64,000 bases of DNA. Origin: Dehalococcoidia bacterium (GTDB taxonomy: Bacteria > Chloroflexota > Dehalococcoidia > Tepidiformales > Tepidiformaceae). Location: NCBI GenBank assembly GCA_020853755.1, contig JADYYG010000027.1:62001-126000 (forward strand). The letters run 5' to 3'. Position numbers and translations under genes: made by a program. Within the stretch, counting starts at the first letter, position 1. Every line of letters begins with the position of its first letter. The notes under the pieces are model-generated. The model saw only the letters and a program-made list of their open reading frames with translations, did no database searches and was not told the DNA's origin. Of the stretch, positions 48,617 to 56,584 are shown in pieces.

Positions 48617-48650
48617 ATGTCATTGCCCCAATCCGGCCGAATCGCTTCGC

Positions 48651-48679
48651 TTCACAGGCGTGAATGCCGATAGTACGAT
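48651..48679 (+). promoter_or_regulatory. Promoter of the ferredoxin gene (TTCACA-N17-TACGAT)
   Basis: A -35 TTCACA (48651-48656; five of six match TTGACA) and a -10 TACGAT (48674-48679) are 17 bases apart, with an AAGAGGAG ribosome-binding site (48716-48723) before the ATG. Confidence 0.65.
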
Positions 48680-48733
48680 GAAGCAGGCGGAGCGGCCCAG
48701 CAAGCACCCGACGGGAAGAGGAGCCCCTTTACA

Positions 48734-49021
<288 letters not shown>

Positions 49022-49045
49022 CGTTCAGTCCCATGACTGGACACG

Positions 49046-49070
49046 AGAGCCGCCGCGAGGCGGCTTTCGT
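49046..49070 (+). terminator. Intrinsic terminator after the ferredoxin gene
   Basis: AGCCGCC (49048-49054) pairs with GGCGGCT (49059-49065) around GCGA, a stable tetraloop. TTCGT follows, so termination after the ferredoxin is likely. Confidence 0.7.
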
Positions 49071-49094
49071 TTGGCCGTGGCCGCGGGCGCTGCC

Positions 49095-49122
49095 TTGACC
49101 GTGCCACGCATGCAGATAGATT
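49095..49122 (+). promoter_or_regulatory. Promoter of rplY (TTGACC-N16-TAGATT)
   Basis: A -35 TTGACC (49095-49100) and a -10 TAGATT (49117-49122) are 16 bases apart. A GGAGG site (49155-49159) precedes the rplY ATG. A second TAGATT overlaps at 49122-49127. Confidence 0.6.
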
Positions 49123-49169
49123 AGATTCGTTGCGCTACGTATTGAGCGTGGCGTGGAGGCACTTTTCGC

Positions 49170-49742
49170 ATGTCAGAACGAGTAGTTATCAAGGCCGCCC
49201 CGCGCGTCATCCTCGGTAAGAAGGTGGCGCAGTTGCGCCGCCAGGGCCGCCTCCCCGCGAACGTGTATGGCCGCGGCATCGACTCCCAGGCAGTTGATAT
49301 CGACGCGCGCGAATTCGGCCGCACCATCAAGCAGGCCGGCCTGCGCGCCATGATCCAGCTCGACGTCGAGGGCGAAAAGGCCCCGCGCTACGTCATCCTT
49401 CGCGGCATCGAACGGAAGGGCGGCACCGGCGACCCGATCCACATCGACTTCTTCCAGGTCGACCCGGAGCAGCCCATTACCGCGAACGTGCCGCTGCGCA
49501 TGACGGGCGATGCGCCCGCCGTCCGCGACCTCGCAGGCACGCTCCTCACGAGCATCGACGTCGTCTCCGTGCGCTGCAAGCCGCTCGATATCCCCGACAC
49601 CATCACCGTCGACCTCGGCCTCCTGGTCAGCTTCGACGTCTCGCTCAAGGTTGGCGATATGAAGCCGCCGGCCGGCGTGGAAATCCTCAACGACCCGTCC
49701 ATTGTTGTGGCGACGGTGACCGCGCCGCGCATTCGCAGGTAG
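49170..49742 (+). CDS. rplY: Ribosomal protein L25 (TL5/CTC family)
   Basis: The 190-residue protein is a two-domain L25 of the CTC/TL5 type, which binds 5S rRNA in the large ribosomal subunit. The N-terminal domain has KVAQLRRQGRLPANVYGRGIDSQAVDI, and the C-terminal domain has HIDFFQVDPEQPITANVPLRMTGDAPAVRDLAGTLLTSID. The length matches the longer form rather than the 94-residue E. coli form. GGAGG and a TTGACC/TAGATT promoter precede it. It is followed closely by a gene for a protein of unknown function. Confidence 0.95.
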   Translation: MSERVVIKAAPRVILGKKVAQLRRQGRLPANVYGRGIDSQAVDIDAREFGRTIKQAGLRAMIQLDVEGEKAPRYVILRGIERKGGTGDPIHIDFFQVDPEQPITANVPLRMTGDAPAVRDLAGTLLTSIDVVSVRCKPLDIPDTITVDLGLLVSFDVSLKVGDMKPPAGVEILNDPSIVVATVTAPRIRR

Positions 49743-49749
49743 GCATTTT

Positions 49750-50706
49750 GTGACCGCGTCTTCCTATCCAGCCGATCCGACGGAGGCCGGTCTGCGCCTC
49801 TTCCTGGGCTGGTTCGGCCCCCACTACGCCCGCAGCGCCACGGTGGAGCAGGCAAACACCGACGGCACACGGCTGACGGCGGACGTGTCCGTCGGCCGGA
49901 AGTGGAAGATGTCGGTCACGGTGGTCAACACCCTCGCCGCCGACGCGAACCTGGAGTGGGAGGCCGCCCGCGCCGCGCTCGAAAAGCGGCTCGATACCGA
50001 TGGCCTCTCGCTCGCGGTGTGGGCGCCCCGCGGCGCAGTCATCCCGTCCTCGGAGCCGGGGCTGAGCCAGTTCGTCCTCGCCGTGAGCGAAGCGAAGACG
50101 CTCGACGATGGCCGCCTCGAAGTGCGTCGCCCGGTTTCGCTCTACCTCCGCCGCTCCGATACCACCGGTTCCGTTGTCACGGTCATGGGCGGCCTCGCTG
50201 CTCACTGGGCACAGTTCACGAACCGCGTCCCCGGCAGCTTCCTCCTGAACTCCGCCGAACTGCTGCGTATGCCCGCTTCGACTGAGGAGCGCGAAGACAT
50301 GACCGAGCGGATCGTCCTCGCTTCGGCTCAGCCGGACGCGGACGACACGCAGGTCATCCCCGCGATCGACGCCTGGACCGCGAACAACCTCGGCTCTGGC
50401 CAGAGCTGCGTGCTCGGCACCCCGGCGCCCGAGAACGAGGAATGGAGCGCCTCGATGCGCCGCAATCTTCGCCGCCTGTTGAAGGACGCCGAAGGCTCGA
50501 TGCGAAGCGATGTGGACGCGAGGGCGCTCGTGGTCATCGGCGCTTCGACCTACGCCGAGGAGGAGAAGCTCTCGCTCGCTCTCCGCGGCATGGATCCGAT
50601 GCTCTACGCGGGCTACGACATCCTCGCCATCGCCACCGACGGCAGGGTGAAGACGGTGCTCCAGCCGCAGCGACAGACCCTCCCCTGGGATGCACCGCTG
50701 GGCTGA
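49750..50706 (+). CDS. Hypothetical protein
   Basis: The 318-residue product starts at GTG 49750, seven bases after the rplY stop, so the two are likely cotranscribed. It has no membrane segment and no recognised domain. N-terminal GLRLFLGWFGPHYARSATVEQANTDGTRLTADVSVGRKWKMSVTVVN and C-terminal LVVIGASTYAEEEKLSLALRGMDP look well-folded. The codon use matches the neighbours. It may be a lineage-specific cytosolic protein. I do not recognise the family. Confidence 0.75.
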   Translation: MTASSYPADPTEAGLRLFLGWFGPHYARSATVEQANTDGTRLTADVSVGRKWKMSVTVVNTLAADANLEWEAARAALEKRLDTDGLSLAVWAPRGAVIPSSEPGLSQFVLAVSEAKTLDDGRLEVRRPVSLYLRRSDTTGSVVTVMGGLAAHWAQFTNRVPGSFLLNSAELLRMPASTEEREDMTERIVLASAQPDADDTQVIPAIDAWTANNLGSGQSCVLGTPAPENEEWSASMRRNLRRLLKDAEGSMRSDVDARALVVIGASTYAEEEKLSLALRGMDPMLYAGYDILAIATDGRVKTVLQPQRQTLPWDAPLG

Positions 50707-50768
50707 CGGTCGCGCCGCGCCGCCAGACTGTGGACAATACTCCGACCCTTTGCAGCCGGAGTTGAAGC

Positions 50769-51650
50769 ATGGCAATCACACGCGTTGGCTTTGTTGGCCT
50801 TGGCATCATGGGCGCGCCGATGGCGGCGAACCTCCTCAGGGCGGGGTTTATTGTCACTGTCTGGAACCGCTCCCCCAGCCGGACGCAGCCGCTTGTCGAA
50901 GCGGGCGCGGTCGGCGCCGACAGCCCGGCTGACGTCGCCGCTGCTTCCGAAGTGACCATCAGCTGCGTCACGAACTCGGGCGATGTCGAGGAAGTGGCGC
51001 TCGGCCCGGGCGGCGTCATCGAAGGCGCAGCCCCCGGTTCGGTCTACATCGACTGCTCCACCATCTCCCCCGAAACCGCGCGCAAGGTGGCCGCTGCCCT
51101 CCAGGCGAAGGGCGTCGCGATGCTCGACGCCCCGGTCTCCGGCGGTGACGTCGGCGCGCAGGCGGGCACCCTCGCCATCATGGCCGGGGGCGACGCCGCG
51201 ACGTTCGAACGCTGCCTGCCCGTCCTCCAGGCGATGGGCAAGACCATCGTCCACGTTGGGCCGAACGGTGCAGGCCAGGTGGTCAAGCTCTGCAACCAGA
51301 TCGCCGGCGGGCTGAACCTCCTCGCCGCCGCCGAAGCTGTTGGCCTTGCCCGCCGCGCCGGCGTCGACCCTGAGAAGATGCTCGAAGTGGTCTCGGCGGG
51401 CGCCGCCGGGTCGTGGATGCTTTCGAACCTCGCCCCTCGCGCTGTGCGCGGAGACTACACGCCGGGATTCATGGTCGACCTCATGCAGAAGGACTTGCGG
51501 CTGGTGCTCGACGCCGCGCACGAGACGCATACGCCGCTCCCTGGCACGGCCCTCGTCTCCCAGTTGTTCCAGAGCATCCAGGCCGATGGCCGCGGCCGCG
51601 ATGGCACCCAGTCGCTCATCGACGCGATTGCGAAGCTCGGTGGCCGGTAG
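50769..51650 (+). CDS. NAD(P)-dependent beta-hydroxyacid dehydrogenase (HIBADH/GarR-like)
   Basis: The 293-residue protein has the beta-hydroxyacid dehydrogenase layout: a Rossmann fold with FVGLGIMGAPMAANLLRAGF, the substrate-binding DAPVSGGDVGAQAGTLAIM, and the catalytic Lys in GAGQVVKLCNQI. The family includes tartronate semialdehyde reductase, 3-hydroxyisobutyrate dehydrogenase and succinic semialdehyde reductase. Specificity cannot be settled by eye. A GGAG site precedes ATG 50769. It is the gene just before the rpsF leader. Confidence 0.93.
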   Translation: MAITRVGFVGLGIMGAPMAANLLRAGFIVTVWNRSPSRTQPLVEAGAVGADSPADVAAASEVTISCVTNSGDVEEVALGPGGVIEGAAPGSVYIDCSTISPETARKVAAALQAKGVAMLDAPVSGGDVGAQAGTLAIMAGGDAATFERCLPVLQAMGKTIVHVGPNGAGQVVKLCNQIAGGLNLLAAAEAVGLARRAGVDPEKMLEVVSAGAAGSWMLSNLAPRAVRGDYTPGFMVDLMQKDLRLVLDAAHETHTPLPGTALVSQLFQSIQADGRGRDGTQSLIDAIAKLGGR

Positions 51651-51693
51651 CGCATTGAGCCGAACAGCGGAGCGTGATACCTTCATCGTTCGT

Positions 51694-51740
51694 GCCGGGA
51701 GCCCGGTCCTCCTTCGGGAAGGACAAACCCATCGCCCGGC
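51694..51740 (+). promoter_or_regulatory. rpsF leader: S6:S18-type RNA element, copy 1
   Basis: A helix GCCGGG (51694-51699)/CCCGGC (51735-51740) encloses the unpaired segment ending CCCG, then a hairpin with GTCCT/AGGAC arms and a UUCG tetraloop (51706-51724), followed by AAACCCATCG (51725-51734). The unpaired CCG next to a hairpin capped by a variable loop matches what is known of the S6:S18 binding motif in rpsF leaders. It lies 10 bases before the rpsF start, whose GAGG is at 51743-51746. Confidence 0.7.
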
Positions 51741-51750
51741 CTGAGGTCCA

Positions 51751-52263
51751 ATGAGGGAATATGAACTGACGGTGGTCTATGACCTCGCCGTCACCGAAGC
51801 GGGCGGCCCCGACGCCGGTCCGGAACGCGTGAAGAGCCTCGTCGAAGGCCGCGGCGGCAAGCTGCTGAAGGTTGACCACTGGGGCCGCCGGCGCATGGCC
51901 TACCCCATCGGCCGTGCCCTCGATGGCGACTACGTCGTCACCCGGGTCGAACTCGAACCAGCCGCGATTGCGCCGCTCGAAGCCGCCTTGAAGATCGACG
52001 AAAAGGTGTACCGCCACCTCGTGGTGCGCGCCGACGAGCTGCCGCTGCCGCCCCCGCCGCGCGAACCTCGCGTCCCGCGTGAGCCCGCAGGCGAAACCGC
52101 GGCTGCAACCCCGGCTGCTCCTGTTGCCGAAGCGCCCGCTGCGGCGGCTCCAGCCCCTGCCGCCGAAGCGCCCGTAGCCGAAGCGCCAGCCGCGGAAGCC
52201 CCGGCAGTGGAAGCCGAGGCCCCGGCGCCTGAAGCAGCGGCCGAAACCCCCAGCGAAGAATAA
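51751..52263 (+). CDS. rpsF: Ribosomal protein S6
   Basis: The 170-residue product begins with the S6 domain (about residues 1-100): MREYELTVVYDLAVTEAG, KLLKVDHWGRRRMAYPI and KVYRHLVVRADELPLPPPP. S6 binds 16S rRNA together with S18 in the small subunit. The last ~65 residues are a low-complexity tail rich in Ala, Pro and Glu. Its role is unknown. S6, SSB and S18 form the classic operon, in which the S6:S18 complex represses its own translation. Two leader elements with the matching motif are present, one before rpsF and one before rpsR. Confidence 0.95.
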   Translation: MREYELTVVYDLAVTEAGGPDAGPERVKSLVEGRGGKLLKVDHWGRRRMAYPIGRALDGDYVVTRVELEPAAIAPLEAALKIDEKVYRHLVVRADELPLPPPPREPRVPREPAGETAAATPAAPVAEAPAAAAPAPAAEAPVAEAPAAEAPAVEAEAPAPEAAAETPSEE

Positions 52264-52275
52264 GGAAGTCCCGCC

Positions 52276-52755
52276 ATGGCCAGCCTGAACAAAGTCATGC
52301 TCATCGGTAACGCCGGCAAGGATGCCGAACTCCGGTACATGGCGTCCGGCACACCCCAGTGCAAGTTCTCGCTGGCCGTGAACAATCGCCGCCGCAACCA
52401 GGCCACGAACGAGTGGGAAGACCAGACGGAATGGTTCAACATCCTGATCTGGGGCGACACGGCGGAACGGGTTTCGCAGTACATTACGAAGGGCAAGCCC
52501 GTCTACGTCGAAGGCCGCCTGCAAACCCGCTCCTGGGATGACGACCAGGGTCAGAAGCACTACATGACCGAAGTCGTCGCCCAGAGCGTGCAGTTGCTTG
52601 GCGGCCGCGACGGCGGTGACGGCGGAAACCGCGGCGGCGGCGGCAACAGCGACGACTGGGGCAACGGCGCCCCATCTCGTCCCGCCCGCCAGTCTGGTGG
52701 CGGCGGTTACAGCCGCGGCGGCGACATGGAGCCCGACGACCTGCCTTTCGAGTAA
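52276..52755 (+). CDS. ssb: Single-stranded DNA-binding protein SSB
   Basis: The 159-residue SSB binds single-stranded DNA during replication and repair. The OB-fold core spans about residues 1-110: MASLNKVMLIGNAGKDAELRYM, TEWFNILIWGDTAERVSQYI, GKPVYVEGRLQTRSWDDDQ. A Gly/Asn-rich linker follows, and the C-terminal acidic tip DLPFE closes the protein; that tip recruits SSB partner proteins. The gene lies between rpsF and rpsR, the usual order. A 13-base gap separates it from rpsF. Confidence 0.96.
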   Translation: MASLNKVMLIGNAGKDAELRYMASGTPQCKFSLAVNNRRRNQATNEWEDQTEWFNILIWGDTAERVSQYITKGKPVYVEGRLQTRSWDDDQGQKHYMTEVVAQSVQLLGGRDGGDGGNRGGGGNSDDWGNGAPSRPARQSGGGGYSRGGDMEPDDLPFE

Positions 52756-52765
52756 CACCAACCCC

Positions 52766-52784
52766 CGGCGGGCCAGTCCCGCCG
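52766..52784 (+). terminator. Hairpin after ssb
   Basis: CGGCGGG (52766-52772) pairs with CCCGCCG (52778-52784) around CCAGT. There is no U tract, so it may modulate rather than end transcription into rpsR. Confidence 0.4.
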
Positions 52785-52787
52785 CCA

Positions 52788-52830
52788 TCTCCCCGGTCCT
52801 TCCCTGCGCGAAGGACAAACCCATCGGAGG
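52788..52830 (+). promoter_or_regulatory. rpsR leader: S6:S18-type RNA element, copy 2
   Basis: CCCGGTCCT (52792-52800) and AGGACAAACCCATCG (52812-52826) repeat the rpsF leader element exactly at those bases, but the hairpin between differs: GTCCTTC/GAAGGAC with a seven-base loop. An outer helix TCTCC (52788-52792)/GGAGG (52826-52830) includes the rpsR ribosome-binding site GGAGG, leaving CCG unpaired. S6:S18 binding would favour this closed form and block rpsR translation. The variable loops with conserved flanks suggest an RNA element. Confidence 0.7.
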
Positions 52831-52841
52831 ATTGAGACACC

Positions 52842-53177
52842 ATGGCATCAGAAGAACGAACCGAACGCCCGGAACGGCCCGAACGCAGCGAAGGGGGCGA
52901 CCGCCCCGCCCGCCCGCAGCGCCCGCGTTACGGCGGCCGCCGCAAGGTCTGCCGCTTCTGCGTCGACCACATGGACGGCGCGGACTACAAGGACATCAGC
53001 CGCCTGCGCATGTACATCAGTGACCGCGGCAAGATTGAACCGCGCCGCAAGACGGGCACCTGCCTGAAGCACCAGCGGCTGGTCTGCACCGCGATCAAGC
53101 GGGCGCGCCACCTCGCGCTCCTTCCGTACACCCTCTCGCACGTGCGCCAGACCGGGGTCTTCCCTACCCGCGGCTAA
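52842..53177 (+). CDS. rpsR: Ribosomal protein S18
   Basis: The 111-residue S18 has an unusually long, charged N-terminal extension of about 27 residues ([20 protein letters not shown]) before the S18 core. The core carries four Cys residues in CRFC and CLKHQRLVC, the zinc-binding kind, plus [19 protein letters not shown]18 is a small-subunit protein and partner of S6 both in the ribosome and in autorepression. The GGAGG site at 52826 sits inside the copy 2 leader element. Confidence 0.95.
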   Translation: MASEERTERPERPERSEGGDRPARPQRPRYGGRRKVCRFCVDHMDGADYKDISRLRMYISDRGKIEPRRKTGTCLKHQRLVCTAIKRARHLALLPYTLSHVRQTGVFPTRG

Positions 53178-53225
53178 GCTGGAGCTGGCGCGCGGTCCCC
53201 GCCGCGCGCTTCGGAGAGGAAACCA

Positions 53226-54227
53226 ATGGCCCGACGTGAACGAACCACAGGCCTTCCCCGCGCGCGAGGGCCGAAACCCGCAAAAGCCGGCGCTCGTTTC
53301 GGCGAACGCGAGCAGCGCCTTGCCGCCCTCGGCGTGCTTGGCCTGCTCATCGTCGTGCTCCTCGGCCTCTTCGGATGGCGCTACTACGACGAGAACTTCC
53401 AGCTCCCGCACAAGACGGTGCTCTCCGTCAATGGCCAGAAGTACTCGCTCCAGTACTACAGCGACCGCCTGTTCCTCGCGGCCACCCAGCAATCGGGCAG
53501 CGGCACGAACATCAGCATCCTCCAGCAGACCGTCCTGACCGACCTCGAAAACGAAGCGGTCATCATCGGACTCGCGAAGGAGAAGGGCATCACGGTCTCG
53601 GAAGAGGACATCACGAACGAGATCGCGAACCAGCTCGGCGTCCCCGCGGGCGGCGCAGGAAGCTCCTTCGACACCCTCTACCGGCAGCGCCTGAAGTCCG
53701 TGAAGATGAGCGACGGCGCCTACCGCCGCTACACCGAGGCCCAGGTCTACCAGCAGAAACTGAGCCAGTCGTTCAAGGACCAGACTGGCGACAAGACCGA
53801 GATGATCACGCTGCGGACCGTTGTCAGCGCGAGCCAGGAAACCGCGAACACCGTGCTCGCGCTTGCCAAGACAAACGCGGACTTCGGTTCGATCGCCCAG
53901 ACGCAGAGCACGGACCTCGCCTCCCGGCAGAAGGACGGCGTGATGGATCCCGAGCCGGCCCGCCTGCTCCCGGACAACATCCGCGCCGCCATCGCCGACA
54001 AGCCTGCCGGAAGCGAGATCCTGGGACCGGTCCAGGTGGAGACGAACTGGTGGGTCTTCAAGATCGACGCCCGCGACCCGCAGGGCACGCTTTCCGAGAC
54101 CCAGAAGTCGCAGCTCGCCGACCTGCTCGTGAAAGACGCCGTGAAGGATGGCCGCGCCGCCGCAAAGATCAAGCGCGACATCAGCAGTTCGGACTACAGT
54201 TGGGCGAATGACCACGCAGGGAAGTGA
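53226..54227 (+). CDS. Membrane-anchored peptidyl-prolyl isomerase-like foldase (PpiC/SurA/PrsA type)
   Basis: The 333-residue protein has one membrane helix near residues 36-56 (LGVLGLLIVVLLGLFGWRYY) and an extracytoplasmic region. Its N-terminal part is a SurA/PrsA-like helical segment (VLTDLENEAVIIGLAKEKGITVSEEDITNEIANQLGV), followed by a PpiC-like parvulin domain (about 190-305; MITLRTVVSASQETANTVLALAKTNADFGSIAQTQSTD). It probably folds exported proteins. GGAGAGGAAA precedes the ATG. The last 20 bases of this gene overlap the start of hom. Confidence 0.87.
   Translation: MARRERTTGLPRARGPKPAKAGARFGEREQRLAALGVLGLLIVVLLGLFGWRYYDENFQLPHKTVLSVNGQKYSLQYYSDRLFLAATQQSGSGTNISILQQTVLTDLENEAVIIGLAKEKGITVSEEDITNEIANQLGVPAGGAGSSFDTLYRQRLKSVKMSDGAYRRYTEAQVYQQKLSQSFKDQTGDKTEMITLRTVVSASQETANTVLALAKTNADFGSIAQTQSTDLASRQKDGVMDPEPARLLPDNIRAAIADKPAGSEILGPVQVETNWWVFKIDARDPQGTLSETQKSQLADLLVKDAVKDGRAAAKIKRDISSSDYSWANDHAGK
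54195..54200 (+). promoter_or_regulatory. -10-like hexamer TACAGT inside the foldase gene, leaderless arrangement for hom
   Basis: TACAGT ends seven bases before the hom ATG at 54208 and lies inside the end of the upstream gene, giving hom its own possible promoter. Confidence 0.4.
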
Positions 54228-55572
54228 CGCGCCACGGCGCGAGATCGGCGTCGGCCTGATTGGCCTTGGGGTTGTCGGCGGCGGTGTCGCACGCGCCCTC
54301 CTCGAACGTCGTGATTACTTCGCGCGGCGCGTGGGCGCGCCTCTCATCGTCCGCCGCGCCGCCGTCCGCGACCTCTCGAAGCCGCGTGCCGTCGAACTCG
54401 GCCCAGGGGTGCTCACCACCAACGTCGATGACGTGATCAACGATCCTGCGGTCGACATCGTGGTCGAAGTCATCGGCGGCGAAGAACCGGCCGGTTCCTA
54501 CATCCGCCAGGCCCTCCAGGCGGGCAAGCACGTCGTGACCGCCAACAAGGAGCTGATGGCCAAGAGCGGCCCCGAACTCCTCGCGGAGGCGCACAGCCGC
54601 GGCCTCGACATCATGTTCGAAGCCAGCGTCGGCGGCGGCATCCCGCTCATCGCGCCCTTCCGGCGGGATCTCCTCGCCAACCGGATCACCTCCATCCGCG
54701 CGATCATCAACGGCACCACGAACTACATCCTGACCGACCTCGCGCGTTCCGGCGCCGTTGGCCACGCACTCCGTTCGCAGGGCATCGAACCGCCACCCGG
54801 CGGCGGCTTCGCCCAGGCCCTCGCCGAAGCCCAGCGCCTCGGCTACGCCGAACCCGACCCGACGAACGACGTCGAAGGGTACGACGCTGCGTACAAGCTC
54901 GCCGTCATGGCCACCCTTGGCTTCCGCAACCGTGTCCGCCCGGACCAGATCGATACGACCGGCATCACCAAGCTTGACGCGCGCGACTTCCAGTACGCAC
55001 AGGAACTCGGCTACGTCATCAAGCTGCTGGCCATCGCCCAGGTCATCGACGACGGCATCGTCGCCCGCGTGGGTCCCGCCGTCATTCCCCAGTCAGAGCC
55101 GCTGGCGAAGGTCGACGGCGTCTACAACGCAGTCCAGATCGAAGGCGACCTGACCGGCACGGTGCTCTTCCAGGGCCGCGGCGCCGGCGCCGACCCGACG
55201 AGCTCGGCGGTCGTCGCCGACCTGCTGGACCTTTCGCACGCGATTGTCCTCGGCGGCCGCGAACGGAAGTACTGGGGCCCCGAAGAGGACATGCCCGTCC
55301 TCCCGCTCGAACGGCTGGAGACGCGGTACTATGTCCGCGTGATCGTTTCGGATCAGCCCGGGGTGCTCGCCCAGATCGCCCAGACGCTCGGCAACCACGA
55401 CGTCAGCATCGCCGCGGTCAGCCAGAAGGAAGCCGACGCCTCGGCGCAGACCGCCGAACTGGTGGTGATGACCCACCGCGCCCGCGAAGGCGCTATGCGC
55501 GCCGCCCTGCGCGACATCGAAGCGCTGCCCGTGGTTTCCGGCGTTTCGAGCTTCCTGCGCGTGGAGGGCTGA
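54208..55572 (+). CDS. hom: Homoserine dehydrogenase
   Basis: The 454-residue enzyme reduces aspartate semialdehyde to homoserine, the branch point for Thr, Met and Ile synthesis. The N-terminal Rossmann fold has GVGLIGLGVVGGGVARAL. The catalytic region has VVTANKELMAKSG, FEASVGGGIPLI and INGTTNYIL, with DVEGYDAAYKLAVMA further on. An ACT-like regulatory domain follows (about 375-450; RYYVRVIVSDQPGVLAQIAQTLG), consistent with threonine feedback control. ATG 54208 was chosen by position. The start overlaps the previous gene by 20 bases. Confidence 0.95.
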   Translation: MTTQGSDAPRREIGVGLIGLGVVGGGVARALLERRDYFARRVGAPLIVRRAAVRDLSKPRAVELGPGVLTTNVDDVINDPAVDIVVEVIGGEEPAGSYIRQALQAGKHVVTANKELMAKSGPELLAEAHSRGLDIMFEASVGGGIPLIAPFRRDLLANRITSIRAIINGTTNYILTDLARSGAVGHALRSQGIEPPPGGGFAQALAEAQRLGYAEPDPTNDVEGYDAAYKLAVMATLGFRNRVRPDQIDTTGITKLDARDFQYAQELGYVIKLLAIAQVIDDGIVARVGPAVIPQSEPLAKVDGVYNAVQIEGDLTGTVLFQGRGAGADPTSSAVVADLLDLSHAIVLGGRERKYWGPEEDMPVLPLERLETRYYVRVIVSDQPGVLAQIAQTLGNHDVSIAAVSQKEADASAQTAELVVMTHRAREGAMRAALRDIEALPVVSGVSSFLRVEG

Positions 55573-55573
55573 G

Positions 55574-56584
55574 GTGGCCGGCGAATCCTCCCAGGCTGAG
55601 GCCATCGGCGAGATCATCACCTGGCTCGAACAGCAGATCCGGGCCAACCGCGAAGAACAGATCCGCCAGCTCTCCCAGCTCGACCAGCTCCGCCGCCAGG
55701 TTCACGACCTCGCCGAGGAGATGAACCAGGCCGAGCGCGCCGTCCGCGAAATCGACCCGAAACTCGCACCCTTCCGCGGCCTCCCCGAGAAGATCCGCTC
55801 GCTCGACGAAGGTACGGAGCACATCCGCCAGGCCATAACCTCGAACAAAGCCGAGATCGATAACGCACTCCGCCTCCTCCGCGCCGAGGCTGACTATGAC
55901 CGCCAGGAGCGCGGCGAAGCGCTCCGCCGCATCGACGTCGCCACCTCGCAGCTCGGCCTCATCCTCGCCGACGTGGCCCAGGTGCAACACCAGGCGGCCC
56001 AGGTCAGCCAGGTCACCCAGACGCTCATCGAACGCCAGCGCGAAGTCGAAGCCGAAGTCGAACAGTTCGGCCTGCGGCTGGACCGCAGCATCGAAGTCAA
56101 CCGCGACCTCGAGGAACGCATCAAAACGGCCACCTTCGAAGGCCTCGACGAGCGATTCGAGGTCGTTTATGAGCGGCTCCAGGTCGTCGGGGAGATGGTG
56201 AAGCGGAACGAGGATGTCATCGCCGGTGTCGCGAACGAGCGCAGCCTCCGGCAGGAACTCATCGATGAAGTCTCGATCTGGCGCGAAGAACACCAGCGCA
56301 TCGACGGCCGCCTCAACGCCCTCGAAGACCTGACCGACCGCGTCGTCACCCAGATCGACAAGGTCCACGGCGAAGTGACGCTTCTCGAGGGCCGCCACTC
56401 CGGCCTCGGCGAGCGCGTTTCGAACATCCGCAAGGATATCTCGGAAGTGGTGGACCATGTCCGCGAGGAGTTCGCGAAGTACAACGCGATGATGGAAAAA
56501 CAGCGCCGCAAGCAGATCCAGGTGCTTGAACAGGAACTGCGCGAATCGAAGTTCCACGCCTTCCGCCCGCCGGAGGAGCCATGA
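55574..56584 (+). CDS. Coiled-coil hypothetical protein between hom and thrC
   Basis: The 336-residue product starts at GTG one base after the hom stop. Its whole length is strongly charged and rich in Gln and Glu, with heptad-like periodicity in EIITWLEQQIRANREEQIRQLSQLDQLRRQV and QVQHQAAQVSQVTQTLIERQREVEAEV. No enzyme motif, signal peptide or membrane helix is present. It overlaps the thrC start by four bases (ATGA). Its place between hom and thrC suggests a structural or scaffolding role, but that is inference. I do not recognise the family. Confidence 0.75.
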   Translation: MAGESSQAEAIGEIITWLEQQIRANREEQIRQLSQLDQLRRQVHDLAEEMNQAERAVREIDPKLAPFRGLPEKIRSLDEGTEHIRQAITSNKAEIDNALRLLRAEADYDRQERGEALRRIDVATSQLGLILADVAQVQHQAAQVSQVTQTLIERQREVEAEVEQFGLRLDRSIEVNRDLEERIKTATFEGLDERFEVVYERLQVVGEMVKRNEDVIAGVANERSLRQELIDEVSIWREEHQRIDGRLNALEDLTDRVVTQIDKVHGEVTLLEGRHSGLGERVSNIRKDISEVVDHVREEFAKYNAMMEKQRRKQIQVLEQELRESKFHAFRPPEEP

